Source of the DNA: Methanomethylovorans sp041447285
GTDB taxonomy: Archaea; Halobacteriota; Methanosarcinia; Methanosarcinales; Methanosarcinaceae
Length of the DNA: 64,000 nt
Assembly (NCBI RefSeq): GCF_041447285.1
Contig: NZ_JBGMEB010000014.1
Span: 79,987 to 143,986 of the forward strand
Direction: 5' to 3'
Shown: piece after piece, positions 47,380 to 56,664 of the stretch
How the letters are laid out: each line of letters starts with the position of its first letter
Position numbering within the stretch: position 1 is the first letter of the stretch
Notes under the pieces: generated by a model
Seen by the model: only the letters and a program-made list of their open reading frames with translations
What the model was told of the DNA's origin: nothing
The model's database searches: none
Position numbers and translations under genes: made by a program

Positions 47380-47793
47380 ATGCATTCAATAAACATCGAT
47401 AAGATCATGATAGCCCCGTGTGGTATGAACTGCGGAATTTGCAGAGCTAATCTGCGCGAAAAAAACAAATGTCAGGGATGCAATGGACCCGATGATAAAA
47501 AGCCCAACTATTGTATACTCTGCAATATTAAGAATTGCCAGGAACTAAAAGAAGCAACCGATAAATACTGTTATGCCTGTAAAAGTTTCCCCTGTGCAAG
47601 ACTTAAGCAGCTTGATAAAAGATACAGAACAAAGTATTCGATGAGCATGGTCGATAACCTGAAAAAGATAAAAGAAATAGGGATTGATAGTTTTATGCTT
47701 CTCGAAAATGAAAAATGGGTTTGTGAAAAATGCGGGGACATAATCTGTGTACATACCTGGAAATGCAGTAAATGCGGAAATCAGGTGAAATAG
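47380..47793 (+). CDS. DUF3795 cysteine-rich protein
   Basis: Product of 137 aa with the DUF3795 pattern APCGMNCGICRANLREKNKC, then CQGC, CILCNIKNC, CYACKSFPC, and a C-terminal zinc ribbon (CEKC, CSKC). It probably binds zinc or Fe-S; function unknown. Stop is TAG. Confidence 0.8.
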   Translation: MHSINIDKIMIAPCGMNCGICRANLREKNKCQGCNGPDDKKPNYCILCNIKNCQELKEATDKYCYACKSFPCARLKQLDKRYRTKYSMSMVDNLKKIKEIGIDSFMLLENEKWVCEKCGDIICVHTWKCSKCGNQVK

Positions 47794-47875
47794 CAATTAT
47801 ACAGGCATATAGCTGCTTATTCAATAATTTCACTTTAGAAATAATCCGCATGATGGAGTTTTATGGTGGTGTGTG

Positions 47876-48385
47876 ATGTTAGAACTTAATACCGATAGAT
47901 TGAGAATACTCTGTTTGGACCTAACGAACTTCAAATTATATATTAACGAACATGGAAACATGCAGAGAAACATTGGCATTCAAGTTACAGTTGAAGCACT
48001 CCCGGATGAACTGAAAAGTGTGTTTCAATCTGCTTATGAACAAGCTACGGCAGACAATAAAAATTATGTATGGTATACGGTCTGGCAGATCATATCAAAA
48101 ACTAACAATTGTGCTGTTGGAGGCATATGCTTCAAAGGCCGTCCTAATATCGATGGCGAAGTAGAGATCGGGTATGGAACCGAGCCTGATTATCAGAATA
48201 AAGGTTACATGACTGAAGCTGTAAAAGCTATTATCCAGTGGGCTATGAAACAGGATGAAGTTCTATATATAATAGCCGAGACAGAAAAGTCCAACATTGC
48301 TTCCCATAAGGTTCTGGAAAAAAATGGAATGAAAGTATATAAAGAAACAGATACCTCTTTGTGGTGGAGATACAACAGTGCTTAA
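47876..48385 (+). CDS. GNAT acetyltransferase, RimJ/RimL-like
   Basis: Product of 169 aa. LELNTDRLRIL start, EIGYGTEPDYQNKGYMTEAV acetyl-CoA motif and NIASHKVLEKNGMK near the end place it among RimJ/RimL-type N-acetyltransferases (protein or small-molecule acceptors). GTG 47873 directly precedes ATG 47876; GGTGGTG is upstream. Confidence 0.85.
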   Translation: MLELNTDRLRILCLDLTNFKLYINEHGNMQRNIGIQVTVEALPDELKSVFQSAYEQATADNKNYVWYTVWQIISKTNNCAVGGICFKGRPNIDGEVEIGYGTEPDYQNKGYMTEAVKAIIQWAMKQDEVLYIIAETEKSNIASHKVLEKNGMKVYKETDTSLWWRYNSA

Positions 48386-48467
48386 CTTATGTGTCTAAAT
48401 CACTTTATATAATGAATTCTGAATGAAAATCTAAAAACGAAGTTTTTAAGAAACTGTCAAACCCTGA

Positions 48468-48683
48468 TTATCCATCATTCCCTATAGCATCAACCGGGCA
48501 TGCGCCCATTGCATCTTCACAAAAATCCTTTTCCTCATCGGTTTCCGGCTGCTTGAAAACATAAGCCTGTGGTCTATGCTCAGCCATTCTGAAATGATCC
48601 GGAGCTGTGTCCACACATAATTCACATGCTATACATTCTTCATCGACATAATATGGACCTGGAACATTCTCAGGCACTTTCAT
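48468..48683 (-). CDS. Single-cluster ferredoxin
   Basis: Small acidic ferredoxin of about 71 aa. CIACELC near the start and a distant C-x(n)-CP (CEDAMGACPVDAI) give the pattern of a one-cluster [3Fe-4S]/[4Fe-4S] ferredoxin. The start is uncertain: a TTG frame opens at 48716, but its first codons are the ribosome site (GGGGGAGAG), so ATG 48683 is preferred. Likely electron donor for an unknown partner. Confidence 0.75.
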   Translation of the reverse strand: MKVPENVPGPYYVDEECIACELCVDTAPDHFRMAEHRPQAYVFKQPETDEEKDFCEDAMGACPVDAIGNDG

Positions 48684-48948
48684 ATCCTTATTTGCTATAC
48701 TTCTCTCCCCCTTCAATAATAATGTTTGAATTCCATACTATTTAAGGAAGGGTATAATGGAAACATGATCAACTAAATTTATATTATTATGTTAAAAGAT
48801 TGTGAATCTGCTAAATATTAATTTGAAAAGACTTCAATCTCTCAAAGAGAAGCGCTCATCATTATGAGTATTAACATCTTCTATATATTAGCAATGTTAA
48901 TATATTCCAAAGGAGACAATACTCCATATAAGAAAAACGGTGTCAAAA

Positions 48949-49899
48949 ATGCAAATCAAATCAATGTATATTGGAATATTAATGTTCTTTATGGTAACAT
49001 CGGGGATTAGTCTGGCTAGTGTCCTCAATATGGAAAAAGTCACTCCTTTTGAGGAGAATGTCTCCAGTTTAACAATGACAGAGAACTATACATATATAAC
49101 ACAGGGACATGATCTTGTTGTGCTGGGTGGTAGCAATGTTTCCGATGCATCAGAAATAGCAAGGCTGGCTACTCCATGGGAAGCTCATGATGTTATAATA
49201 TCTGGCGATCATGCATACGTGGTCAATGCAACTAATAGCCTTTCAGTTGTGAACATCACTGATCCATCTTCACCAATAATTGAAGGAAACTATGAGCCAT
49301 CTGGTCTCATAGTTGATATTGACGCAGCAGGCAAGTATGCATATGCAGTCGATCACTACAATGGCCTTATAATCGAGGATATAAGCAATCCAAACTCGCC
49401 AATTTATGTCAGCACTTTGAACTTAAACGATCTGGCATATGGTATTGAACTATCTGGGAAATATGCCTATGTGACAGTCTGGAACGGACTTATGATAATA
49501 GACATCAGAGATCCAAACTCACCAATAGTTGTAGGAAATTATGCTGTCCCTGAATACAACAATGATGTTTATGTATCAGGCAATTATGCCTACATGATCT
49601 GCGATGAGTCTAACAGCCTCGAAATTGTAGATATCAGTAACCCATCTTCACCGATGTTTGCAGGAGTTTATGTCTATGAAACCGGTGGTCAGGCATACGA
49701 TGTTGCAGTATCAGGTAACTATGTATGTTTAGTTGTTTCCAATGGCATCATAATTCTGGATATCACTGATCCTGAAGCACCAATACTTACAGGCAGTTAT
49801 GAAATTAATAGTAGTGTGTCCGATATTGCTGTAGCAGGAAACTATGTATATGTAGCAGAAGACGATGGTAGCCTTCTCACCCTTAATTTGAACAGCTGA
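48949..49899 (+). CDS. Secreted LVIVD-repeat beta-propeller protein
   Basis: Product of 316 aa. A signal segment (MYIGILMFFMVTSGISLA) is followed by about six repeats of 42-44 residues, each with the LVIVD pattern (VVNITDPSSPI, IEDISNPNSPI, IIDIRDPNSPI, IVDISNPSSPM, ILDITDPEAPI) and a following GNYAY-type strand. It should form a propeller at the cell surface, for binding protein or sugar. GTG 48940 is an alternative start. A strong hairpin follows. Confidence 0.85.
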   Translation: MQIKSMYIGILMFFMVTSGISLASVLNMEKVTPFEENVSSLTMTENYTYITQGHDLVVLGGSNVSDASEIARLATPWEAHDVIISGDHAYVVNATNSLSVVNITDPSSPIIEGNYEPSGLIVDIDAAGKYAYAVDHYNGLIIEDISNPNSPIYVSTLNLNDLAYGIELSGKYAYVTVWNGLMIIDIRDPNSPIVVGNYAVPEYNNDVYVSGNYAYMICDESNSLEIVDISNPSSPMFAGVYVYETGGQAYDVAVSGNYVCLVVSNGIIILDITDPEAPILTGSYEINSSVSDIAVAGNYVYVAEDDGSLLTLNLNS

Positions 49900-49933
49900 A
49901 CAGAAACAAGTATTCAACTATAAATTCAACTGT

Positions 49934-49980
49934 CGGGAAAGAACTCAATGTGCTTTGAACACATGCTTTCCCGATTTTTT
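49934..49980 (+). terminator. Hairpin terminator between converging genes
   Basis: Arms cgggaaag (49934-49941) and ctttcccg (49966-49973), with an inner atgtg/cacat helix, followed by atttttta. It ends the LVIVD gene. The opposite gene ends at 49982, so both may use it. Confidence 0.7.
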
Positions 49981-49981
49981 A

Positions 49982-50392
49982 TTAAATACTTTCTTGGGTT
50001 CCTTTCGCTTTTTCATTTTCCTCTATCCGTGCCTTTACTAGTTTTTTTACAAGCGCTGCTGGAAGTGGTTTATTGGCCGGAAAGCGGATAGTACCCTTGG
50101 CAGTGTCGTATGACTTCAGTTCATCCTTATACATGTTCATTACAGCCGGGCTCATGACATAGAAACTGCAATGAGCCGGGAATGCCGCGAAGGCTACTAG
50201 TGGACCTTTGTACTTGAAAGTTGGTATTTGATAACTAATGCCCTCAGTTGCATTTGGTGCTGCTGCCAGAATCATTTTACGAAGCTTTATAAGCGTGGCA
50301 CGTGCTTCTTCCGGAGCGTTAGAAAGGTAAGCATCCACAGAATCCGGCTTTGTACTCTTATCTATAATATCTTTTGAAATGGATTTGTGCAT
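49982..50392 (-). CDS. DUF1801 protein (YdhG-like)
   Basis: Product of 136 aa with the family pattern SVDAYLSNAPEEARATLIKL, ISYQIPTFKYKGPLVAFAAF and TIRFPANKPLPAALVKKLVK. Members have been called iron-chaperone-like, but function is not settled. It follows the AHSA1-type gene by 26 bp on the same strand and is probably co-transcribed. Confidence 0.85.
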   Translation of the reverse strand: MHKSISKDIIDKSTKPDSVDAYLSNAPEEARATLIKLRKMILAAAPNATEGISYQIPTFKYKGPLVAFAAFPAHCSFYVMSPAVMNMYKDELKSYDTAKGTIRFPANKPLPAALVKKLVKARIEENEKAKGTQESI

Positions 50393-50418
50393 GTATTTAT
50401 CACTTCTATCAATTTCAC

Positions 50419-50904
50419 TTATTCCAGAATCTCAGCAAGCTTGTCAAAAGATTCATTCCAGCCCTGTTTGGTCAATTCCTGCGTAATACCTTCAGGAATA
50501 CCTATATGTTGGAGTACCATTTTTGTATTACCATTGTGATCTTCAAAAGTTATAGTCAGCTCTAATTCTAATGGAAAATCTTCTTCCATATCATAATATG
50601 TTGCAGGGACCACATTACCATTCTCATCGGCAAAAGAATCAGTACACACTATTTTCTCCAGCGGAATTATCTCAAGATACACACCAGTACTCCAGAAGTC
50701 CTCACCTTCAGGTGATTGCATGCAGAAATGATAGGAACCGCCTACACGAAAATCTATCTTGCATATTGGAGAAGTGAAATATTTTGGTCCCCACCAGCGC
50801 ATCACACGTTCAGGTTCAGTCCATGCTTTCCATACAAGTTCCCGCGGTGCACTGAAGATACGCGTTATGAGAAGTTCACTCTCATATTTTTTCTCTTTTG
50901 CCAT
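50419..50904 (-). CDS. SRPBCC/AHSA1-domain protein
   Basis: Product of 161 aa with the AHSA1-like pattern TRIFSAPRELVWKAWTEPE, VMRWWGPKYF, GGSYHFCM and GWNESFDKLAEIL. It has a helix-grip fold that binds hydrophobic ligands. Usually found, as here, beside a DUF1801 gene. Role unknown. Confidence 0.88.
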   Translation of the reverse strand: MAKEKKYESELLITRIFSAPRELVWKAWTEPERVMRWWGPKYFTSPICKIDFRVGGSYHFCMQSPEGEDFWSTGVYLEIIPLEKIVCTDSFADENGNVVPATYYDMEEDFPLELELTITFEDHNGNTKMVLQHIGIPEGITQELTKQGWNESFDKLAEILE

Positions 50905-51033
50905 TTAATTGCTCCTTCAGTTTTACAGCTAGGTTCATAATCTCCTTTTTTCAATGAACGCACCCTACTGCTACCTAGGATAGCATTTTATCTGCAAACC
51001 TCCTAAAATAAAAAAAACAAAATTCAAGCAATC

Positions 51034-51210
51034 TCAGTCAAGTGATATCGCTTCAACAGGACATTCGTCTATACATTGACCACAATCTACGCATAATTCC
51101 GGATCAACAACTGCAATATTATCATCACCCAGTGAAATCGCTTCCACTGGACAGATATCAACACATTGTCCGCATCCTGTACACAGATTCCTATCAATAA
51201 TAGCTGCCAT
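51034..51210 (-). CDS. 2[4Fe-4S] ferredoxin
   Basis: Clostridial-type ferredoxin of 58 aa with two CxxCxxCxxxCP motifs (CTGCGQCVDICP and CVDCGQCIDECP), each followed by VEAISL. GGGAGTG lies 8 nt before ATG 51210. It carries low-potential electrons, a possible donor to hydrogenase-like, CODH or nitrogenase systems; the partner is not shown by context. Confidence 0.92.
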   Translation of the reverse strand: MAAIIDRNLCTGCGQCVDICPVEAISLGDDNIAVVDPELCVDCGQCIDECPVEAISLD

Positions 51211-51430
51211 TAATATTACACTCCCATTATCTCTTTTAGAAAAGAGAATATAATCATATTTTGGGAACTTTTAGATAAATACCTATCGAATTCTTAAGTA
51301 TTTGTGCCACCTAAAATATTCGATGCTCATTTTCTACCTGAAAATTCAAAAGATTACTCAAGATAGTGCTCTTCCATAAATATCAAAAGTGCTTTTAAAT
51401 TATTTAATTTACATCAGCGGGGATTCATAG

Positions 51431-52267
51431 ATGATATACGTAGATATTGACTGGAATGATATTTGGAAAGAGCTCATGACCACTCAGCAAAGGCTCGACA
51501 AAACAGGTGATAAGAACAGCCACTGGAATAAAAAGGAAAATGCAGAACGTTTTTGGAAAAGAACTCAGGAAAATTCTGAAAAAACCGATTCAACTCTCAA
51601 TGAACTGCCCCTCACCCCGGAATCAAGAGTATTGGATATAGGATCAGGTCCCGGAAGGCTTGCTATTCCTATTGCAAAAAAAGTGTCCCATGTAACTGCT
51701 GTGGAGCCCGCAGCCGGAATGATGGAAATTTTGAAGGAAAATGCGAAACAACAGGGAATAGACAATATCAGTTGCGTGAGCAAGCGCTGGGAGGATGTGG
51801 ATGTTGAAAATGATCTTGATGCACCGTATGATGTGGTCATCGCCTCATTCTCACTGGGAATGCCAGATATAAAAGAATCGATCCAGAAAATGCAGCAGGC
51901 TTCTTCGAAATATGTATATATCTACTGGTTCGCAGGGCCAACTCCCTGGGAAAAGCACTCAATTACGCTATGGCCTGTTCTCTATGGAACTAATTATGTT
52001 CCTGGTCCCAAATGTGATGTGCTGTACAATGTACTGTACAATATGGGAATATATCCTGAAATGCATGTCTTTTCCATGGACTACACCAATTATTTCTCTT
52101 CCATGGATGAAGCCATGGATTTTTACAGAGATCGCTATGTGATAGAAACACAAGAACAAGAAAATATTCTTCGTAATTATTTCAAGGATATTCTTGTGCA
52201 GGAAAATGACCAGCTGGTCGAGAGGGGAAATTCAACACGAGTTAGGATAAGCTGGGAAAACAAATAA
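51431..52267 (+). CDS. Class I SAM-dependent methyltransferase
   Basis: Product of 278 aa. SAM motif I is VLDIGSGPGRLAIPIA near residue 65, then VTAVEPAAGMMEIL and YDVVIASFSLGMPD. The C-terminal 100 residues are specific to archaeal relatives (YVYIYWFAGPTPWEKHS). Substrate unknown. Stands alone. Confidence 0.88.
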   Translation: MIYVDIDWNDIWKELMTTQQRLDKTGDKNSHWNKKENAERFWKRTQENSEKTDSTLNELPLTPESRVLDIGSGPGRLAIPIAKKVSHVTAVEPAAGMMEILKENAKQQGIDNISCVSKRWEDVDVENDLDAPYDVVIASFSLGMPDIKESIQKMQQASSKYVYIYWFAGPTPWEKHSITLWPVLYGTNYVPGPKCDVLYNVLYNMGIYPEMHVFSMDYTNYFSSMDEAMDFYRDRYVIETQEQENILRNYFKDILVQENDQLVERGNSTRVRISWENK

Positions 52268-52336
52268 AATTCAAGCTATTTTTCTAAAAAATTCTGGTTT
52301 ATACCCGATGTTCTCAATCTTGGGAAAATCGATAAA

Positions 52337-52712
52337 ATGAAGTTCAATGAAATAAAAAATGATCCTGTCCTTCGAGAATTATTCTGCATGCGTGGACTCA
52401 AATCAGAAAACACCACGAACGGATATATTTCTGCATTTGTATTGTTCAAAGAGTTTACAGGTTTATCTCCTTCCAAGATTCTGGAGATTGCACAACATGA
52501 ATATGATAATGGAGTACGGCCACATATGATGACCCATTTTAAGATGATTGAGAACTTCAGGTGGCATCTGGAAGAATTGACAAATACGAGGAAAAGTGCG
52601 TATGCATCAACCAGTATCAGATGCCATGTCAATAAGATACGGTCTTTTTTTTCGTCATACTACATGCCTGTACCAGCATCACCACGCAGTGTAGAAGTAC
52701 GTGCAAGAACTA
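52337..52712 (+). pseudogene. N-terminal fragment of a tyrosine recombinase beside an IS5-type element
   Basis: The frame encodes the core-binding part of an archaeal integrase (LRELFCMRGLKSENTTNGYI, EFTGLSPSKILEIA, STSIRCHVNKIRSFF) and runs into the insertion sequence at about 52713. The catalytic half is not found on the other side of the element, so the gene was already truncated or lost it by deletion. It belongs to the same broad family as the relic at 28.1-28.6 kb. Confidence 0.7.
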
Positions 52713-53591
52713 GAGCTGGTTTCATAAGTATAAATACCCCTTTTTACAATATTAGTATGGGATTTGAATGGGTTTTAAAGAACTCTCTGATGAACAATGG
52801 AAGTTTATTAAAACATTCCTGCCTCCACAACCGATAACAGGAAGAAAGAGAGTTGATGACCGTAAGGTCATCAATGGTATTCTCTATGTCCTGATAACAG
52901 GTTGTAGATGGAGGGATCTACCGCCTTCTTATGGTTCTGGAATAACAGCTTGGCGAAGATTGAAAAGGTGGTCAGAAGCAGGAATATGGAATAAGATAAT
53001 GGAATCTCTTCGAGATTCCGCTTATCATAAAGGTAAGTTTTCAATAGATACTGTGTGTATTGATAGCAGTTTCATTGAAACAAAAAAAGGGGAGAAGACT
53101 CCTATTACAACGGTCATAAAAAAAGAAAAGGTGTAAAGATCCATGCTTGTGTAAGTTGTGATGGATTCCCTCTTACGATCATCATTTCCCCTGGAAATGA
53201 ATATGATAGCAAGGCTTTCATTCAAGTAATGGAACTTATTAAGATCAATGCAACAACTAAACCAAAAACTAGACCTCTTGAGGTATTAGCAGACTCAGCT
53301 TATGATAATACTGATATAAGGCAGTATTTAAGATCCAGAGCTATCAAAAGCAGTATACCAATCAATACTAGGAATAGTAAAAGAAGAAAAAAAGGAAGGC
53401 CCACTAGATTTGATCCAGATTCTTATTCGAAAAGAGGAACTATAGAACGATTTTTTGCATGGTTGAAGATGGGGTTTAGAAAATTAGCAAGTAGATATGA
53501 AAGGCTTAATGTGGTTTTCAAAGGACTATTAGATATCGCATGTTTCATTCTATGCTGGAAAAAGGTGTGAGGGAAGTTTTGAAACAGGCTC
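52713..53591 (+). mobile_element. IS5-family insertion sequence
   Basis: About 880 bp. The ends form imperfect inverted repeats: left gagctggtttcataagt, right (complement) gagcctgtttcaaaact, 13 of 17 matching. Inside is one transposase gene in two overlapping frames. I could not identify a target duplication with confidence. The element lies against an integrase fragment. Confidence 0.7.
52768..53570 (+). CDS. IS5-family transposase, read through a -1 frameshift
   Basis: Frame 1 (52768-53136) starts MGFKELSDEQWKFIKTFLPP and includes GCRWRDLPP and the first catalytic Asp (VCIDSSFIE). Frame 2, one base back, reads RGEDSYYNGHKKRKGVKIH, then LADSAYDN (second Asp) and RGTIERFFAWLKMGFRKLAS (Glu). 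The switch lies at a run of seven A (53082-53088) read as A-AAA-AAA followed by GGG, a classic -1 slippage site. The fused protein has about 267 aa with all DDE residues. IS427-like members use the same strategy, so this is probably an active gene and not a broken one. Confidence 0.8.
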
Positions 53592-53659
53592 ATTCTAAAA
53601 ACAAGCATTATGAAATAAACCAAACTAAGAACTTTATTCTACCCTTTTATCTTTTTGAA

Positions 53660-54019
53660 TTATGTATGTTTACTACCATTACCGCTTTTAACATTTTCCA
53701 GATAAGCTTCACCCCTGGGTGAAATGCGATAAGTATCATTCCCATTTGAGTCTATTTTTTCGATATATAGCGCATTCTCCAGCATGTCAAGATGGAATTT
53801 AGATTGCATTCTATCGAGTTTGAAGCTGTTTTGAATATCTTCAATAGCCTTATCAGACTCAGCGAGAAAAGATAAAATCTTCCTTCTAACAGGATTCTGA
53901 AGAGTTTTCAGACCTATATCATGGTCTTCAGTAGGATTACGTACTATACCTTTTTCTTTTTTTATGTTTTCAATCCATTCTTTCCTGCTATTTTTAAGAG
54001 AATCTTCTGACATAGGCAT
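53660..54019 (-). CDS. ArsR-type winged-helix transcription regulator
   Basis: Product of 119 aa. Winged-helix pattern LKTLQNPVRRKILSFLAESD, IEDIQNSFKLDRMQSKFHLD, LENALYIEKI and a wing with TYRISPRGEAYL. There are no cysteines, so not a classic metal sensor. No ribosome site; a TATA-like tttaaataactat lies directly upstream, so the message may be leaderless. It sits between the IS element and the 54095 gene. Confidence 0.75.
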   Translation of the reverse strand: MPMSEDSLKNSRKEWIENIKKEKGIVRNPTEDHDIGLKTLQNPVRRKILSFLAESDKAIEDIQNSFKLDRMQSKFHLDMLENALYIEKIDSNGNDTYRISPRGEAYLENVKSGNGSKHT

Positions 54020-54094
54020 CAATTATAGTTATTTAAAATAGATAATACATGTTTTGGTCTTATCTTGAGTAGACCTTTTATTAGCTAGAAATCT

Positions 54095-54880
54095 TTACAT
54101 AACAGAAGAATAACTGGCAATGGAAAGTTGTTGTCTTTCTGAAATATGAACATTGTTTTCCGGGAAATCTGCACCCTGAAGGACAGTAATAAACTTCCTG
54201 GTGTATTCCGGATTTTTGAATACTAGTCTTATCTTGCGGTTTTTGAAGAAATAGAGCCTGATATCATCGGTCAGATAAGATTCTCCCGGATTTATCCGGA
54301 TACGTTGGGCTTTAAGTGGTTCTATAGAATGAATAACCACATCCACCATCTTGAGCAGGCTTTCAACACATTTTGTTGAATCCTGCAGGTTTCCTGATGC
54401 TTTAAGATTAATTACTGTATCATTCTTAACTTCTATTCTATCAGAAGAATATCTGCTTCCATTTAAAGGAATGAGTTTTTGACAATCTGCTTTTATGCGC
54501 TTCATGGCATTGTTATTGTTTTGCAAGTATGTGTTCAGAACATATTCTGCAACCTGGAAAGCATCATATACGGGTAATTTTTTAGCAAAATTGAATACAT
54601 CCTTCAAATCCACAGGTAAAGCCGGATTTTCCTTACTCTCAAGTAGAATAATTTGGTTAATGAAACGATCTATCATTATATCGATGGAATCGGAAAGGTT
54701 AACTGTATCTGCAAATGGGAACAAGAACAACGATTGTCTCTGGCTTACAGGAATCTCACCTTTTATGCCCTGGCAGATCTGGTCAAGCTTTTCCCGTGCC
54801 TCTTTTTGAGCAGATAGCAAAAGCTTAATCGTATTGTTTTGCAAAGTGTAGATCTGATCCTTCGTTCCGTAATCTTGCAT
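54095..54880 (-). CDS. Hypothetical protein, 261 aa
   Basis: Helical N-terminal two-thirds (LLLSAQKEAREKLDQICQGI; DSIDIMIDRFINQIILLESK) and a C-terminal beta-rich domain of about 70 residues (INPGESYLTDDIRLYFFKNR, then TRKFITVLQGADFPENN). No family recognised. Same strand as the ArsR-type gene, 75 bp upstream of it. Confidence 0.6.
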   Translation of the reverse strand: MQDYGTKDQIYTLQNNTIKLLLSAQKEAREKLDQICQGIKGEIPVSQRQSLFLFPFADTVNLSDSIDIMIDRFINQIILLESKENPALPVDLKDVFNFAKKLPVYDAFQVAEYVLNTYLQNNNNAMKRIKADCQKLIPLNGSRYSSDRIEVKNDTVINLKASGNLQDSTKCVESLLKMVDVVIHSIEPLKAQRIRINPGESYLTDDIRLYFFKNRKIRLVFKNPEYTRKFITVLQGADFPENNVHISERQQLSIASYSSVM

Positions 54881-55226
54881 GCCTAATGTATCTTATTTCT
54901 TCTTAGTATTAATGCTTTTTTGCTATCGGGATGCTTTTATGAAAAATAGTCCATTTTCCTGATACTATTTTGAGTTTGAGATTTAGCAAAAATGTCTAAA
55001 TCTTGTTTTTTTGAGTAAATAGAGAACTCATTATAGTTTACACTTTTAATTATATCAGAAGTAATATAATCAGTATACTACTTATTTAGAATATATTCAA
55101 AAAACTATATATAGAATATGTGTGTACAAAGGAAAAGGATGGCAAAATATTTTGTGTTGCAGCTATGATATTCTCAAAGGAGAATATGATATATTTCAGA
55201 CATTGTGTAAAAGGAGTATAATATAC

Positions 55227-55625
55227 ATGAAAATTAGGGTTGTCAGTTCTAAGGATGAAATTAACACGTTAAGTCCAAATGAAGAGATAGTTCATCTTGC
55301 ATTCAGACCATCCAACACAGACATCTTGTCGCTTATAATGAAATGCCCGGATGTAAAAGCACTTCATATTCCAGCCTCTTATAAGAGGACCATATCTAAC
55401 TCTGTAATGATGTACCTTAAAATGAAAGGTATTGAATTGTTGGAGGGAGATGTATGGGGACACCGCAAGGATATTAACGAATACTCTGAGGTTTCCCAGG
55501 GTATTTATGATCGTATAGATCAGTACCTCAAGAATGGTATGCCAGAAGATGATGTTATTGAAAAACTGGTAAGAGAAACCAGGCTTAGTCCTGATTTCGT
55601 TTCATTCCTTGTGAAAAACAGATGA
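55227..55625 (+). CDS. DUF1699 protein
   Basis: Product of 132 aa that matches DUF1699, known mainly from Methanosarcinales: MKIRVVSSKDEINTLSPNEE, AFRPSNTDILSLIMKCPDVK, YKRTISNSVMMYLKMKGIEL and DVWGHRKDINEYSEV. Function unknown. I chose ATG 55227, with AAAGGAGT 9 nt before it, over the frame start 55122. Confidence 0.8.
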   Translation: MKIRVVSSKDEINTLSPNEEIVHLAFRPSNTDILSLIMKCPDVKALHIPASYKRTISNSVMMYLKMKGIELLEGDVWGHRKDINEYSEVSQGIYDRIDQYLKNGMPEDDVIEKLVRETRLSPDFVSFLVKNR

Positions 55626-56077
55626 ATATGAAATACCTTTCTACCTGACCGGTATTTTCTCTTTTCCTTCTTTTAAAGGTTCTGGTATTGATTAATTCAC
55701 TGTTTTCTTTTGTTTTATATTCGATTATGGTAACTATTTTTAACTAAACTATTATAACTTCCTACTATTGCAATTATGCTTAGGTATTGATATAAACAGA
55801 TGTTAAACCGAAATTCAAACAAGAATAAATGAACATTTAATCCAAAATTAAGTGCCTATAGTAAATAGAATAAATAAATATCAAATATAAAGCATCAATA
55901 CTCGAAATAGTTCCTAATAGCAATTTATAACTTAAAAAAACTCTTGATTAAGTGTCAGATTTAGAATTATACTCTTATTATGTAATGATTCATAATTAAA
56001 TAGTACTATACTCCTTAAACAATAAATAGTATTGAATCTTAAAACAAATACATGTATCAAAATATAGTAAATAATGT
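55626..56077. other. AT-rich intergenic region
   Basis: 450 bp between converging genes. Right after the DUF1699 stop, aatacc/ggtatt arms followed by ttctctttt may terminate that gene. The rest is very AT-rich, with no ORF or repeat of note. Confidence 0.4.
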
Positions 56078-56536
56078 TTAGTTAATATCTAACTCCTCCT
56101 GGTTTTTCATGTGCAATATTCTTACATCTGAAATTTTAGTTTCATCGAATAAACCGGAAACCGTATCGCACATTCTCAGCACCCTATCTGCATCAGATGG
56201 TTCTGGAAGACCATGATAATAATTTTCGATGGAACAAATACCGAATATTAAATCCAATGATCGAATTTCCTTGTTTAACTCTACTAGTACTTCAACAATA
56301 TCTTCCACAGAGTCCATCAGACAAGTATAATTATGGTTTAACGGTTCAACATCATGTAAATAACATAAAGCTACCAGATATCTTTCTAGTGCAACAGAAG
56401 CTACATTAAATACCACACTAAAACGACAACCTTCTTCTAAAAACTGCTTAGCTCTACGATGATAAGCTTTTGCATCCCGGTAATCCTCTTCAAATTCCTC
56501 ATATTTAGATTTCCTATCAATGAATTCTATTCGCAT
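56078..56536 (-). CDS. HEPN-like helical protein downstream of anfK
   Basis: Product of 152 aa, entirely helical. The segment EEDYRDAKAYHRRAKQFLEE followed by FSVVFNVASVALERYLVALC resembles HEPN domains of the nucleotidyltransferase-partner type. A strong ribosome site (GGGAGGG) lies before ATG 56536. It is 128 bp after anfK on the same strand. Only a weak hairpin lies between, so it may be expressed with the nitrogenase operon. No Azotobacter anf accessory gene is clearly matched. Role in nitrogenase control is only inference. Confidence 0.55.
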   Translation of the reverse strand: MRIEFIDRKSKYEEFEEDYRDAKAYHRRAKQFLEEGCRFSVVFNVASVALERYLVALCYLHDVEPLNHNYTCLMDSVEDIVEVLVELNKEIRSLDLIFGICSIENYYHGLPEPSDADRVLRMCDTVSGLFDETKISDVRILHMKNQEELDIN

Positions 56537-56664
56537 TTTATTCCCTCCCTCAATTTGATCCTGCCAGTATCCAATGAGATTAGGACACCAACAGAACCAA
56601 AAGAATTCTATCTACAACTTTGATGGTTTGTAACCAGGGTACAAAGTTCATCAAAAGTCAGGTC

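Noticed and set aside
52337..52837. Intact 166-aa integrase-like gene
   Set aside because: The last part of this frame lies inside the IS5-type element, so the true gene portion ends near 52712.
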